DNA of 64,000 bases from Flavobacterium supellecticarium (GCF_004801375.1 NZ_SSNZ01000001.1:620001-684000); one strand, 5' to 3'; shown: positions 1 to 9,201, numbered from the stretch's first letter. Translations and numbers: made by a program. Notes: generated by a model not told the origin, from the letters alone.

Positions 1-127
1 CTGCATCTTGATTTAAACAAATACCTTTTACATTTTGATCATAATCTGTAATTTTTAAATCATAATTAAATGACGCTATTGAATTGTGAATATATTCTCC
101 GTATTCTGTTATTTTATAGTGTCCCAT
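1..127 (-). CDS. hypothetical protein, 3' end outside window
   Basis: An open frame starts at the ATG whose first base is 127 and runs off the left edge (42 codons visible). The visible N-terminus begins MGHYKITEYGEYIHNS and has no signal peptide. I do not recognise the family. It sits 77 bp downstream of the next minus-strand gene, in line with the following run of small accessory genes, so it is probably another member of the immunity-type cluster. That role is inferred from position only. Confidence 0.5.
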   Translation of the reverse strand, partial: MGHYKITEYGEYIHNSIASFNYDLKITDYDQNVKGICLNQDA

Positions 128-204
128 AATTTTTATTCGCGTTTCTGATGTTTGGTAAAATAGTTTCTAACACACCTGATGTCATGGATTTATCGTATGT
201 GTAA

Positions 205-777
205 TTACGCGTAAATCTCAAGTGGTTTTAGTGCAATTTTTGCTACATCAATGGTAACCGTTTTTTCTAAGTGCATATAGAATTCCATCCAACCCAGTAC
301 GTTTTCGTCTTTAAGCGAATAAACATTTATTTTCCACGTGCCAACCGGTAGAGCTATCAAAGGTAATTCATATTTAAAATATTCTTCTTTGGTTTTCTCG
401 AAGCCCGGGTTTAAAATATTTTTAAGTGTCAACGAGCTGTCTACGAATGCTTCTAAATCCCCTTTATAATGATGGCACATTTGCGTAAAATCGGCATGAG
501 AAATTGCCCGGATTTCATCCCCTTCGTCTACTTTTAAATAGTTGTACGAATCGTGATAGTCCCACATATCCAGATCGATTTCATCCGTATCAAAGGCAAA
601 ATTTACTACTTCAACAGCTTCATCTGTGGTAATAATATGTACTATTCCTTGTTGTACTAATTCGGATAATCCTTCCGGATAATTATAATCAAATTCTTTA
701 TCCGAATAATACGCTTTACACTTGGTAATATTGGCGAAAATAAGTACGCCTTCGGTATTCAATCCTTCCAGAGTCAT
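205..777 (-). CDS. hypothetical protein (immunity-cluster gene)
   Basis: This is a 190-residue soluble acidic protein with no signal peptide or membrane segment. The N-terminal half reads like an alpha/beta fold (LIFANITKCKAYY) and the last 40 residues hold alternating hydrophobic strands (WKINVYSLKDENVLGWMEFY). I do not recognise a named family. It is followed by a 77-bp gap to the partial gene at the left edge and preceded by a 65-bp gap to the DUF1629-like gene. Size, acidity and neighbours fit an immunity protein of a polymorphic toxin locus, but nothing in the sequence proves it. Confidence 0.6.
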   Translation of the reverse strand: MTLEGLNTEGVLIFANITKCKAYYSDKEFDYNYPEGLSELVQQGIVHIITTDEAVEVVNFAFDTDEIDLDMWDYHDSYNYLKVDEGDEIRAISHADFTQMCHHYKGDLEAFVDSSLTLKNILNPGFEKTKEEYFKYELPLIALPVGTWKINVYSLKDENVLGWMEFYMHLEKTVTIDVAKIALKPLEIYA

Positions 778-842
778 TTTTTGGTTTTGTTTATATTAAA
801 AAAATCATTTTTGCTTGAACCTCATCGGGTATATTATACGAT

Positions 843-1502
843 TTATTCGTTCGTATAAAACTCACAGACGATGCGGTCATCAAACCAAACACCTGTAATT
901 CCGGCTGCTTCTATGGCTGTTTTGAGTTGTTCGGAAACCAGAATATTGATATCATAAGGAGCACAAAATAAATCCGGAGCTTCCTTTAGACATAATTTTC
1001 TGGGGCGTAAAAACGGATCCCTTTGCTCTTCATTTTCTACAGTAACCATTTGACTTGTCTTTAAATCTTCAAATACCGATTGCTTAAAATCGACAAGATC
1101 TGTTTTATGAATCAAATTCAGATAATAAAACTGAAATACTTCCGGTTCTTTTCTTTTTTTAAAATTTTCATCGAACGGAGCAAGTAGCTTACAATCGTAA
1201 AACCGACAATCTTTTAAGGCAAAATTCCCTATAAGCGTTTTAAATTTTTCATTTACGAACATACCGACATTTCCACCAACACCCGGCATCTCCGCACTGA
1301 GTACATCTGTCCGTTTCGCTATGTTTTTTAATGTAAAATTATCAAGATTAGGTACCTCTTCCGGAAATTTCCGGAAATCCAATACTTTATCATAATTATT
1401 CGCGACTTTCCAATAACGTCTCGGCGGTTCCAATTGTGGCCAACAGCCCACTTTTTCCCTTTCCGTAGCCTCATGAAGGCTGTAATACACTAATTTTTTC
1501 AT
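843..1502 (-). CDS. imm11-like (DUF1629-type) immunity protein
   Basis: This 219-residue cytoplasmic protein probably neutralises a cognate secreted toxin. The recognisable part is C-terminal: ILVSEQLKTAIEAAGITGV (around residues 187-205) matches the pattern 'SerLKeAleeaGitGv.f' that I associate with imm11/DUF1629 immunity proteins. The middle has NLIHKTDLVDFKQSVF, typical of the strand-rich core. There is no signal peptide. It lies 23 bp from the next upstream gene, so the two are probably co-transcribed. No toxin gene is visible nearby, so the partner is unknown. The family call is by motif memory; the immunity role is inferred from family and neighbourhood. Confidence 0.55.
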   Translation of the reverse strand: MKKLVYYSLHEATEREKVGCWPQLEPPRRYWKVANNYDKVLDFRKFPEEVPNLDNFTLKNIAKRTDVLSAEMPGVGGNVGMFVNEKFKTLIGNFALKDCRFYDCKLLAPFDENFKKRKEPEVFQFYYLNLIHKTDLVDFKQSVFEDLKTSQMVTVENEEQRDPFLRPRKLCLKEAPDLFCAPYDINILVSEQLKTAIEAAGITGVWFDDRIVCEFYTNE

Positions 1503-1525
1503 GGCTTAAACGATTATTTTTCGTT

Positions 1526-2206
1526 TTATCTTTCTTCTAAAAGTTTAAAATAACGGTTATAGTCTTTATCCGGAAATGCTTTTTGTAAGGCTACCAATGC
1601 TCTTTGAAGGTTTTGATAAATACCGTCTGCTTTTAAATCGTCTGCGGATACTTCGGTAAAAAGATACTGCCAATCGGCTATACCTAAGAGATCCAAAACC
1701 GCTTCGTAATAGCCGTTCAAGGTTAGATTGGTTTTATACGCCAACGCTCTATTGATATAATAAATGGTCGGTTCATTTGGTGGTGCAACACCCTTTTGAA
1801 TACTGTAAACGGCCAATTTACCATTGCCAATTTCCGGACGCGTATCGAATATACGAAATGTCTTCCACAGTGCTATTTCTTCGGGTGTTTGTCCTTTAAA
1901 CCAAAGTTTTTCATCATACTCTAATAGCGATAAACCGGAATACAGATTTTCCATATGAAACTCCAACTGAGAAGCAAAATCAGCTACTTCAAACCACGCA
2001 TGAAAATGAATCTTATCAATATTTAAAACATCCATAAAACGCTCCGACACGTGTTCGTAACCCAGTTTGGTAAACTTCTTAATCCTAAAGGCAACCGTCT
2101 CCTCATCAGGAATAAAGATTTTAGCGTTTATATTTACATCTTCTAAAGAATCGGATTTTGTTGTTGTTTCTAAATTTTGAAACCGTTCGGTTATTTTAAA
2201 TGCCAT
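1526..2206 (-). CDS. hypothetical protein (immunity-cluster gene)
   Basis: This is a 226-residue soluble protein with no signal peptide. It is rich in aromatic residues (FHAWFEVADFASQLEFHMEN around 90-110) and contains PEEIALWKTFRIFDTRPEIG in the middle. The C-terminal 80 residues look helical (LNGYYEAVLDLLGIADWQYL). I do not recognise the family. It lies between the DUF1629-like gene (23 bp) and a lipoprotein gene (63 bp), all on one strand, which suggests one transcript. Function is unassigned; membership of an immunity gene array is an inference from context. Confidence 0.6.
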   Translation of the reverse strand: MAFKITERFQNLETTTKSDSLEDVNINAKIFIPDEETVAFRIKKFTKLGYEHVSERFMDVLNIDKIHFHAWFEVADFASQLEFHMENLYSGLSLLEYDEKLWFKGQTPEEIALWKTFRIFDTRPEIGNGKLAVYSIQKGVAPPNEPTIYYINRALAYKTNLTLNGYYEAVLDLLGIADWQYLFTEVSADDLKADGIYQNLQRALVALQKAFPDKDYNRYFKLLEER

Positions 2207-2269
2207 GTTTTTATTTATAATTCAGACTGTAAAGAAGATTTTATTTCTTCCTGGTAACGCTCTATTTTT

Positions 2270-2995
2270 TCACTTCTCGTAATATTGATATTCCGTAAAT
2301 AATACATTTTCAAATTGTTGTTTGTCAAGACCGTTGTAACTATAAACGACAGTAGGATTTCCATATTGATCATATTTTTGCACTACCTGTATTTGATACG
2401 TAATCGTTTTTTCTCCATCGTTGTAATCGGTTATCGTTTCCTTAATTTCCCATACTTTATTTTCTTTGTAAATCCGTTCAAATTCCTGTGTTACCTGAAT
2501 TTCATTTCCATTTTTAAATACGATTTTACTTAGTCTGTAGTCTTTATCTAAAGTAATAAAGGTTAAATAAGGGCTTTTATCTGTAGCGGCAATAGTATAA
2601 TGGCAATTATCCGACCAATCGTATTTATAATTCAATTCCGTTGCTGCTTCCTCTTTAAAATGCACTATATCTTTGAAAGAAATAGCTCTCCCTTTACCGG
2701 AATAAATGCTCAATGACTCCGATTTGCCCAATTCCCCCATATCCCATTGATCCTGTATTTTCAGTGCATTACCTTGAATATCAAATTGTTTTATCATTTT
2801 TCCGTAGTATTTCGTTTTATCTGTCGGAATATTTCCATTTTCTACTTTACAGACATACGTAGTTGCCTCTTTTACAGAGCCTTCGAGTCCGAATTCCATT
2901 TTCTGAACATAGTCAGTTTTAGGACTTTTCGTACTTTGTCCGTTACAGGAAAAGAAGACTTGCAGGAATACAAGGAGTAGTATTGTTTTTTTCAT
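2270..2995 (-). CDS. secreted or lipid-anchored hypothetical protein
   Basis: The 241-residue product begins with a signal peptide: MKK, then a hydrophobic stretch ILLLVFLQVFFSC ending in a cysteine followed by NGQ, the usual pattern of a flavobacterial lipoprotein (Cys17 would be lipidated). The mature part is beta-rich and carries two YD-like segments (FDIQGNALKIQDQW and YDQYGNPTVVYSYNG), resembling the shape of single RHS/YD repeats. It is the only obviously exported protein in this cluster and could be a periplasm-facing immunity or accessory protein. Function is not assigned. Confidence 0.7.
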   Translation of the reverse strand: MKKTILLLVFLQVFFSCNGQSTKSPKTDYVQKMEFGLEGSVKEATTYVCKVENGNIPTDKTKYYGKMIKQFDIQGNALKIQDQWDMGELGKSESLSIYSGKGRAISFKDIVHFKEEAATELNYKYDWSDNCHYTIAATDKSPYLTFITLDKDYRLSKIVFKNGNEIQVTQEFERIYKENKVWEIKETITDYNDGEKTITYQIQVVQKYDQYGNPTVVYSYNGLDKQQFENVLFTEYQYYEK

Positions 2996-3043
2996 AGTTC
3001 AATTTAGTGTTTTTTTGGCGGTTAAGGTTGTCTTCAACCCCTA

Positions 3044-4009
3044 CTATACGAAACGACTTTTTTCATGGATTAAATCTATTACTTCCTGCATTTCAGGAAC
3101 GCCACCTTCCAATGTACGTTGCGCTACCTTTAATGCGGTCCATCCATACTCATTTTCTACCGTTACATCTGCCCCGTAATGAATAAGCAACTTTGCTAAT
3201 TCAATTTTAGGTAAGGGTTTATTTACTGCAGATTTGAGTAATGTATTTTTATCTTCTCTGGCTTTTTCATCGGCATAATCGGGATTGGCACCTGCTTCGA
3301 GTAGTATTTTTGCAAAAAGGACAGCCGAATCCGAATGGTTGTTTCGTACATGATCCATCGCTCTTCCAATGGTGGCCCCTTTATCTAATAATGCCTGTAA
3401 AACGGTACTATCGTTTCCGAAATTAGCAACCCGCTCCAAAGCGGTTTGCGTAGAATCCTCTAATGGTTTATTGACATCCCAATCGCTGTTGATGAGCGCT
3501 ATTTGTTTTTGGGAATCGCTCCCGCCAAATAAATCCAACAGATCCTCTTTATCATCTATGGGTTCTTCATATAGTGAATCCAGAAAACCCTCCAGATTTT
3601 TAGCGATTTCATAAATGTTTTTCTCCCAGGGCTTTTCATTTTCACTGACTTCGCCTTCGTGGTACCAAAAATAGATTTTGCCCAATTTCTTTTCGTTTTG
3701 TCCCATCAGAATGAGATTTCCCGATACGTCGGAAGCAATCGCAAAGTAATGACCTGGGAAGCGATTTCTTTTGGTATAGGTAGTTTGTATATAGTCCAGA
3801 CCACGTAATCCTTCATGAATGCCAAAAAAGGCATGAAAACCAAACTCGCCGGACATCTTTTTAACTTTAAACGTATTTTTAGCACCGGTACTTCCTCCGT
3901 TTTGTTGTAGCAAAAAAGCTTTGTATGGCTCTGGAATCGTACTATTGCTACGTTCCCATTGCTTTATTTCTGCCAAGGTAAGCGGACTATATTCAGATGT
4001 GATATTCAT
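3044..4009 (-). CDS. SMI1/KNR4 (SUKH) domain protein with ankyrin repeats
   Basis: Residues 1-145 form a SMI1/KNR4-type domain: LTLAEIKQWERSN, then IPEPYKAFLLQQNGG, the signature 'P..yk.fLl..NGG' helix-turn, then YFAIASDVSGNLILM. Residues about 185-315 hold ankyrin-type repeats (TALERVANFGNDSTVLQALL, LLKSAVNKPLPKIELAKLL, YGWTALKVAQRTLEGG). SUKH proteins are known immunity proteins of bacterial toxin systems, and ankyrin immunity proteins are also common, so this fusion is probably a toxin antagonist. The protein is soluble. It is followed 48 bp later by the lipoprotein gene and preceded by another ankyrin fusion gene 52 bp away. Confidence 0.8.
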   Translation of the reverse strand: MNITSEYSPLTLAEIKQWERSNSTIPEPYKAFLLQQNGGSTGAKNTFKVKKMSGEFGFHAFFGIHEGLRGLDYIQTTYTKRNRFPGHYFAIASDVSGNLILMGQNEKKLGKIYFWYHEGEVSENEKPWEKNIYEIAKNLEGFLDSLYEEPIDDKEDLLDLFGGSDSQKQIALINSDWDVNKPLEDSTQTALERVANFGNDSTVLQALLDKGATIGRAMDHVRNNHSDSAVLFAKILLEAGANPDYADEKAREDKNTLLKSAVNKPLPKIELAKLLIHYGADVTVENEYGWTALKVAQRTLEGGVPEMQEVIDLIHEKSRFV

Positions 4010-4061
4010 TTTAAGTATTGCTAATGTTTTTCTTATCAGTTGTCAATAAAGTGTTAACCAT

Positions 4062-5720
4062 TTAAATAACGGTCATTTCGCAATCGAACTTCTTGAATTG
4101 TAAGGCAATCGCTTTGATGTCTTCTTCACTCTCGGCACTGGTCAAAAACAACGGTTTGTAAAAAATAAACTCCCCATCTATTCTTTCGTAGCTTTCATCC
4201 ATTTCCTTTTTAACGGTGTGAAAGAATCGTACGGCTTCTTTCTGGTCTATCTTTTTTATTTGCTGAATCAAATCAACGACCGCTGCTACGTCATTCCCTC
4301 TTGTTTCGAGAAATAAAGAATAGTTGCTTCTATTTCCAAGTACGACGTTATGATCTGTCAGAAAGGCACGTGTTTCATCATTCAACGCTACATTTAACGG
4401 CGTTCCTCCGCTAAAGGTTTTGGTTTCGTAATGCGGCCTCTCCAATGTTTGGTTTAAAAAAGCTCCTTTTTCAGATAATAATTTTAAACATTCGAGATTT
4501 CCCTTCAAACTGGCTTCGAAAACAGCCGACCATTTTTGGTAGTTGGGATTAAACTCAGGCGCATTTTTAACCGATTTCTGTTTTAGCAGGTACTGTAACA
4601 TTTTTGGATCTTCTGCAAACTTGGCAAGTTCTGTAGTTTCCATGTTTAAAATTTCGGTATCAAAAGTAGCTCCGGCAGCCAACAACAGGTCTATAACTTT
4701 CTTTATTTGGGGCTGATAGCCTTTTCCATACTCATTTCCATTCCAGCTGCAATAACGAACCAACATTCTGGTCAGAGGCGAGTTACCCATTTTGTTTTTG
4801 ACATTCACATTAGCACCACGACTGATTAACAGACTGCAATTTTCAGGATTGGTATCGGTACCGTAAATCGGTGTATCATCAAAATTATCTTTGATTTCGA
4901 TATCCATTCCCTGATCCAGCAAAAACGCAATAAACGGAATGCTGTTATCCTTTTCAACCGCTTTGTGCAGTACCGAGTTCTGGTATTGATCTCTAAAAGT
5001 AAGATCAGCTCCATGATCAATAAGCAACTGACAGATTTCTATTTTTTTATCGTTATTGGATACTTGTGCTAATTCAAGTAGGGGTACAAATCCATATTTG
5101 CAAGCTTGATTGACCGTGGTTAGCTTCTTTAAAATTTTCTTAATCGTTGTCACATTTCCACTTTCGATTGCAGCATTTAAATCGCCAATTAATGCGGATT
5201 CGTCTTTTTCATTGGATTTAAAAACAACATTTTTTATAGCCTCCTGAAAAGCCGCATCATTCCAGTTTTCCTCCGCATATTGCACAATCAAGGCTTCCAC
5301 ACTTGGATCCAGCGTATAATATTCGTCGCTCAATTCATTGTGTAACTTTTTTAGCGTTTTATCAAAACCACTCACATAAGCATAGTCGCTATAAAAGGAT
5401 GTTTTGTGTTTGTCTGTCTGGTGAATAAAATCAAGGAACTTTTGTACAATTTCCAAGCCTTTTTCACTTTTGATATTTTGCAGCACTTCAATCAGATAAT
5501 CAGTAGTAAACCCTTCGCCCAGATTGGAGAAAAGCTGTTCAATGCCTCCATTTTTAATTTCCCCGTCGATTCGTATTGTCAGCCAGATTGTACGTGCTAT
5601 TTCATTCTGCTCTTTAAACCGATCGGAAGAAAGACCAATTTGATGGTGCATATATTCAAACAACGGATAAAGGTTTGAAATGGAATAAATAGGTATATTT
5701 TGATTGGAAACCGTGCTCAT
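4062..5720 (-). CDS. DUF4375 (DMP19-like) domain protein with ankyrin repeats
   Basis: The 552-residue protein opens with a DMP19/DUF4375-like domain (about residues 20-165). Its hallmark is an 'R...W....i..eI.NGGieQlf.N' motif, seen here as IRIDGEIKNGGIEQLFSN, followed by FLDFIHQT and a Y..D..Y segment. Residues about 170-460 contain ankyrin repeats (PLLELAQVSNNDKKIEICQL, VLHKAVEKDNSIPFIAFLL, GGTPLNVALNDETRAFL). The last 90 residues are helical with charged runs (VVDLIQQIKKIDQ). DUF4375 proteins occur in toxin-immunity loci, so the role is probably protective. It shares its architecture with the SMI1-ankyrin gene immediately downstream, where only the N-terminal domain differs. Confidence 0.75.
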   Translation of the reverse strand: MSTVSNQNIPIYSISNLYPLFEYMHHQIGLSSDRFKEQNEIARTIWLTIRIDGEIKNGGIEQLFSNLGEGFTTDYLIEVLQNIKSEKGLEIVQKFLDFIHQTDKHKTSFYSDYAYVSGFDKTLKKLHNELSDEYYTLDPSVEALIVQYAEENWNDAAFQEAIKNVVFKSNEKDESALIGDLNAAIESGNVTTIKKILKKLTTVNQACKYGFVPLLELAQVSNNDKKIEICQLLIDHGADLTFRDQYQNSVLHKAVEKDNSIPFIAFLLDQGMDIEIKDNFDDTPIYGTDTNPENCSLLISRGANVNVKNKMGNSPLTRMLVRYCSWNGNEYGKGYQPQIKKVIDLLLAAGATFDTEILNMETTELAKFAEDPKMLQYLLKQKSVKNAPEFNPNYQKWSAVFEASLKGNLECLKLLSEKGAFLNQTLERPHYETKTFSGGTPLNVALNDETRAFLTDHNVVLGNRSNYSLFLETRGNDVAAVVDLIQQIKKIDQKEAVRFFHTVKKEMDESYERIDGEFIFYKPLFLTSAESEEDIKAIALQFKKFDCEMTVI

Positions 5721-5817
5721 TAAATTCGTATTTTTATGGGTTTGATAATATTGTGTTTAAAACCTGAAACGAAACTTTTAAAATAGAAATTCCGTTTTAA
5801 AAAAGGATAGGAATGGC

Positions 5818-6402
5818 TTAACCAAAAGCGTTTGCCAGTAGTTCTAAATTCGCTTTTAATTTTACTTTTTGGATGTTTCTAATATCTTCATCCCCACCAT
5901 GAACTAAGGCGGGAATAAATGTCAAGCACTCGTCTATGGCTACTGGTCCGTATTTTTCTAATGCTGGAATTTCGATCAGTCCATATGCCTCTGTCTCACT
6001 ATGATATTTATTTCCTGCCAATGTTGTAAAAAATAACGTGAACTCATAATCAACATATTTATATTCTTCTGTATGAATGTTATAGAAAGCGAGACAAACT
6101 TCGTCGTCTACTTCGCCAATTAAATAAAAGTTTCCCATAGCCGTTTTTGCAAATGGCAGAATTGACTGCGCTTTTAATTTTGGAAATTTCTTTAATGGGA
6201 TTTCATAATCCATAGGATTTATAAAAGCAAAAAAACCTTCTTGATAAACAGCTTCTCCATAGTGTTCCAGATAGTCTAAAAGAACGGCACTGTCTTCAAA
6301 GTGGCTTAATTGCTGTTCAAATTTTTCTTTTAATATGGCGATGTCTATTTTGCCAATTATTTTAGGTTCTCCTAATACGTTACTAAAACGTTGATGTATC
6401 AT
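5818..6402 (-). CDS. DUF1851/Tdi1-like immunity protein
   Basis: This 194-residue protein carries the pattern of the GAD-like/DUF1851 family, to which the T6SS immunity protein Tdi1 belongs. The N-terminus has LLDYLEHYGEAVYQEGFFAF with INP. The middle has ILPFAKTAMGNFYLIGE, the typical 'pfa.ta.Gn.yl.' strand pair. The C-terminus has ALEKYGPVAIDECLTFIPAL plus HGG and VQKVKL-like residues (NIQKVKLKANLELLA), matching 'YGplk.dE.ygFvPAla.GG...l.n.qkvkl'. It is cytoplasmic. No effector is visible beside it. The family call is fairly strong; the partner is unknown. Confidence 0.75.
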   Translation of the reverse strand: MIHQRFSNVLGEPKIIGKIDIAILKEKFEQQLSHFEDSAVLLDYLEHYGEAVYQEGFFAFINPMDYEIPLKKFPKLKAQSILPFAKTAMGNFYLIGEVDDEVCLAFYNIHTEEYKYVDYEFTLFFTTLAGNKYHSETEAYGLIEIPALEKYGPVAIDECLTFIPALVHGGDEDIRNIQKVKLKANLELLANAFG

Positions 6403-6473
6403 TTTAAACTACTTTTAGTGTTCCGTTTCTTAGGAATCTGTCTTTTTAATTTATTATCGTGATGTCGCGGATT

Positions 6474-7046
6474 CTATTCAGCATTATAATCCGCTAAACT
6501 ATTCGTTTCCTCCGGAGCCTGATATTTTTCAACAGCTATGAGATTGCCCGGATTTTTTACCTGATTTATTTTTAAATCGTGTGAGTGGCGCCATTCAGGG
6601 ACATCACTTTCATAGCGTATTTTATAGATAATTTTCAAACCTTCATTTGTTTGTGCTACATAAAACACTGTAGCATAATCAAGAGGTAAATCATTATTTT
6701 CTGTATAACTCGTATAACATGCAAAAAGTTCATCATTAACCAGCCATCTTTCTAATCCTTCTCCTACTTTTGGATTTTTGTATTGCTTAATTTGAAATAA
6801 AGTACGCGGTATTGCTCTTACTACATTTTGAAAATATAAATCCTTCATTTCAATAGTAAGCTCTTGCACATCATCTTCCTCCAAAGCCCTCCAATATTCA
6901 TCAATATTCACGGTATGAAAATGATCTTCCAATTTTAATCTCATATTTTCATATTCCTCATCAGAAATAGAAAAATCATAATTTGCTTTATTGCAAGCAT
7001 ATTCATCCTTAATAAAAGATTCAATAAAATTTTTAATGTCTTCCAT
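6474..7046 (-). CDS. hypothetical immunity-type protein, paralogue of the gene at 8578-9129
   Basis: The product is a 190-residue soluble protein. Several blocks align with the product of 8578-9129: IKNFIESFIKDEYAC with IKEFILKFLDKEAEC, PRTLFQIKQYKNP with PRHLFKLSSYQNK, GLKIIYKIRYES with EFKIIGIMEV, and LIAVEKYQAPE with FVATERYSEPN near the C-terminus. The overall shape (helix, helix, then a curved sheet) would fit an NTF2-like fold, but that is a guess. It ends SLADYNAE, echoed by LADYNKG at the end of the 7127-7375 product. The two related genes and fragments within 3 kb suggest local duplication. A 13-bp motif follows its stop codon at about 6462. Confidence 0.65.
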   Translation of the reverse strand: MEDIKNFIESFIKDEYACNKANYDFSISDEEYENMRLKLEDHFHTVNIDEYWRALEEDDVQELTIEMKDLYFQNVVRAIPRTLFQIKQYKNPKVGEGLERWLVNDELFACYTSYTENNDLPLDYATVFYVAQTNEGLKIIYKIRYESDVPEWRHSHDLKINQVKNPGNLIAVEKYQAPEETNSLADYNAE

Positions 7047-7126
7047 GTAGGTATTATTTTTTTGTCATATTTTATGTGCAACCTTGGTGATTCTCACGAT
7101 GTCGCGGATTATTAAAATCAAAACGA

Positions 7127-7375
7127 TTATCCTTTGTTGTAATCTGCTAACCAGGTAGGATGCTCCGGTTCAAAAACTCGTAGCGTTTCTACTAATGTAC
7201 CCTCTTTTTTAATCGTGATGTCGTCTATATAGACATTCGATCGTTGGTTATAAACCCATTCGATAACTTCTTCATTTCTTCTTTTTTCAAAGTCAAGCCC
7301 TCTTGAGGATATAATTTTTACGTCACCATTAACAATTCCTACACTCACATTAGTGGGATATACTTCTGCTCCCAT
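7127..7375 (-). CDS. short hypothetical protein, possibly a truncated immunity gene
   Basis: An 82-residue frame with TAA three codons upstream of its ATG, so it cannot extend further 5' in frame. It is beta-rich (VSVGIVNGDVKIISSRGLDF, VYIDDITIKKEGTLVETLRV) and ends EPEHPTWLADYNKG. The ending resembles the C-terminus of the neighbour at 6474-7046, and the short length suggests only the C-terminal part of a larger protein is left. The same 13-bp motif (GATGTCGCGGATT) found after the neighbour lies just downstream here too. Expression and function are uncertain. Confidence 0.5.
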   Translation of the reverse strand: MGAEVYPTNVSVGIVNGDVKIISSRGLDFEKRRNEEVIEWVYNQRSNVYIDDITIKKEGTLVETLRVFEPEHPTWLADYNKG

Positions 7376-7412
7376 TTCAACATCTTACACTCTGATATCA
7401 TATCGACATGTA

Positions 7413-8562
7413 TTAAACGTTATCCTTGTAATGATTGTAAAACTCTAGTTGCTCTTTTAAAACTTCATTGATCGCTGTCCAACCCTGTTTTTCTGACAGG
7501 TCGATTGCCTGTTGCCATGCTTTTTCTACAATATCCAAACGTTCTCTCCTTCCGCCCCAATAACTCGCACTTAACAAGGCATTCCATGCCGCAACAGGGT
7601 CTTTGTATTCTTCTTCCAGGCGCGTAGCGGCGGCAAAGTGCTTTTCGCCTGTATAGTCATAGTATCCCTCAAACTTGATGGTTTCTGTCGCTTCAAAAAG
7701 TGGGTGCTTTTGTACTTCTTCCGGAAACATGGCATATTTGTCTTCCCATTCGGAATCAAACACCTCAGCAATATCCCGAACAAAAGAACCAGAATTCCCT
7801 AAGCTTATCACATACTTATGAAACCCGTTAGTGTCACAATCGAAACCATGGGGTAACTTGACACAATGCCAATAATGTGGCCATTTATATTCATCTTCCA
7901 TGTTGAGTAGTTCATATCCTCTTTGGGCCAGAACGTTTCCTACATATTCATTCCAAAGACCATAATCGGCATGCTCATAACTGGGAAAATAGGTTCTTTT
8001 TTCCTTCAATTTCTCAAACAGTTCAAAAGCCTTCTTTTGTTCGGGCGTATCATAATAATGATCCCAAAATTCTTTGAAAAACGCATCCTCAAAATTGGCC
8101 GCGTCTTTCAACCGTTCCTGATTAGCTTCCGAGAGCAAGAACTGCTTTAGGAAATCGAGGTCTCAGCCGCCCAGATAATCAAAAAAAGGCTTCGATAGAG
8201 TAACGGCTCCTTCTATCTTTTCCTGAAGTTCTGCTATAAGTTTTGGTTTGCCCATAAATCTTAAGTACGACATCGGAATGATGGCCTGTAAATTTGGTGC
8301 GAATGTATAACATTCTTGGTAGGTACCATTATAAAACACTATCGGAGATTTTTTTAACGGCTTTTCGGGCGTTAATCGAATGGCTAATATATTATCCGAA
8401 TAAAAGCCCAAAGGGGCAACCGACCAAAATCCCATTTTCAGAAGAGTAATGAGTTTTTCATTTTCATCCTCATTCTTAAATTTGAAGAGAAATGCACGGT
8501 CGCTCTCTTTTTTGTCCTGGTATATTTTTTTTTAAATCTGAATGTATCTTGTTTATTTCCAT
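7413..8562 (-). pseudogene. broken gene: one frameshift and one in-frame stop
   Basis: Three pieces of one protein line up on the minus strand. An ATG at 8562 opens MEINKIHSDLKK. After an A9 run (8525-8533) the continuing sequence lies in another frame, reading YQDKKESDRAFLFKFKNEDE and then LLKMGFWSVAPLGFY. That frame runs to a TGA at 8163-8165, and directly after it, in the same frame, come DLDFLKQFLLSEANQERLKD and 240 more residues to 7413. One extra A in the run and one sense codon (for example TGG for TGA) would restore about 380 residues. I do not recognise the family. The 241-residue 3' part could still be translated from an internal ATG at 8138. It lies 15 bp after the 8578-9129 gene and is probably part of the same transcript. 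Confidence 0.8.
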
Positions 8563-8577
8563 AATTAATTCAACTAA

Positions 8578-9129
8578 TTATTTATCTTTCAAATACTCTT
8601 TAAGTGAAAAATTATCCTGACTATTCGGTTCAGAATAACGCTCTGTTGCAACAAATTTGCCCAATTTTTTAATATCTAAATCAGAAGGATTATAAACACT
8701 TCCTGTCCAGCCCATAACAGCCATAGTTGAACGACTTAGTTTTACCTCCATTATTCCAATGATTTTAAATTCGTTATCAATTTCACTTATAATAAAACCA
8801 TCTACAATACGACTTGTATTGATTTCATTTCTTGGATTAGTTATTGAAACATACGCTACCCATATATCTCCATAAATTTTATTTTGATAACTACTGAGTT
8901 TAAATAAATGACGTGGTTTATATGTTACTGGGTTATCATCTAATACTAATTCCTTCTTATAATAAATTCCCAAACCTTCGTCAAGATCGTCAATAGCCAT
9001 AGCATATAGCGCTTTAATGGATTGGTTATAATCATCCAAATCTATTAATTGGCGTTTTGTCCAGCATTCGGCTTCTTTATCTAAAAATTTTAAAATAAAT
9101 TCTTTTATGTTTTCTATTGAATAATTCAT
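8578..9129 (-). CDS. hypothetical immunity-type protein, paralogue of the gene at 6474-7046
   Basis: This 183-residue soluble protein starts MNYSIENIKEFILKFL. It aligns in blocks with the protein of 6474-7046 (see that entry) and has a C-terminus KFVATERYSEPNSQDNF ending LKEYLKDK. The C-terminal coding stretch is partly repeated in decayed form just upstream at 9202-9283, which shows that this gene arose within, or was part of, a local duplication. No signal peptide or membrane segment is seen. The family is unnamed; an immunity role is inferred from the cluster. Confidence 0.65.
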   Translation of the reverse strand: MNYSIENIKEFILKFLDKEAECWTKRQLIDLDDYNQSIKALYAMAIDDLDEGLGIYYKKELVLDDNPVTYKPRHLFKLSSYQNKIYGDIWVAYVSITNPRNEINTSRIVDGFIISEIDNEFKIIGIMEVKLSRSTMAVMGWTGSVYNPSDLDIKKLGKFVATERYSEPNSQDNFSLKEYLKDK

Positions 9130-9201
9130 GGTTGTTACTTTATTTTCTCTCAGTCATGCGAAATTTAAAATAATAATTTTGATATTTTTTAACCGAATCT
9201 C

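Noticed and set aside
8163..8165. TGA as a recoded selenocysteine codon
   Set aside because: No SECIS-like hairpin is seen downstream, the neighbours use TGA as a stop, and the same gene also has a frameshift, so decay is simpler.
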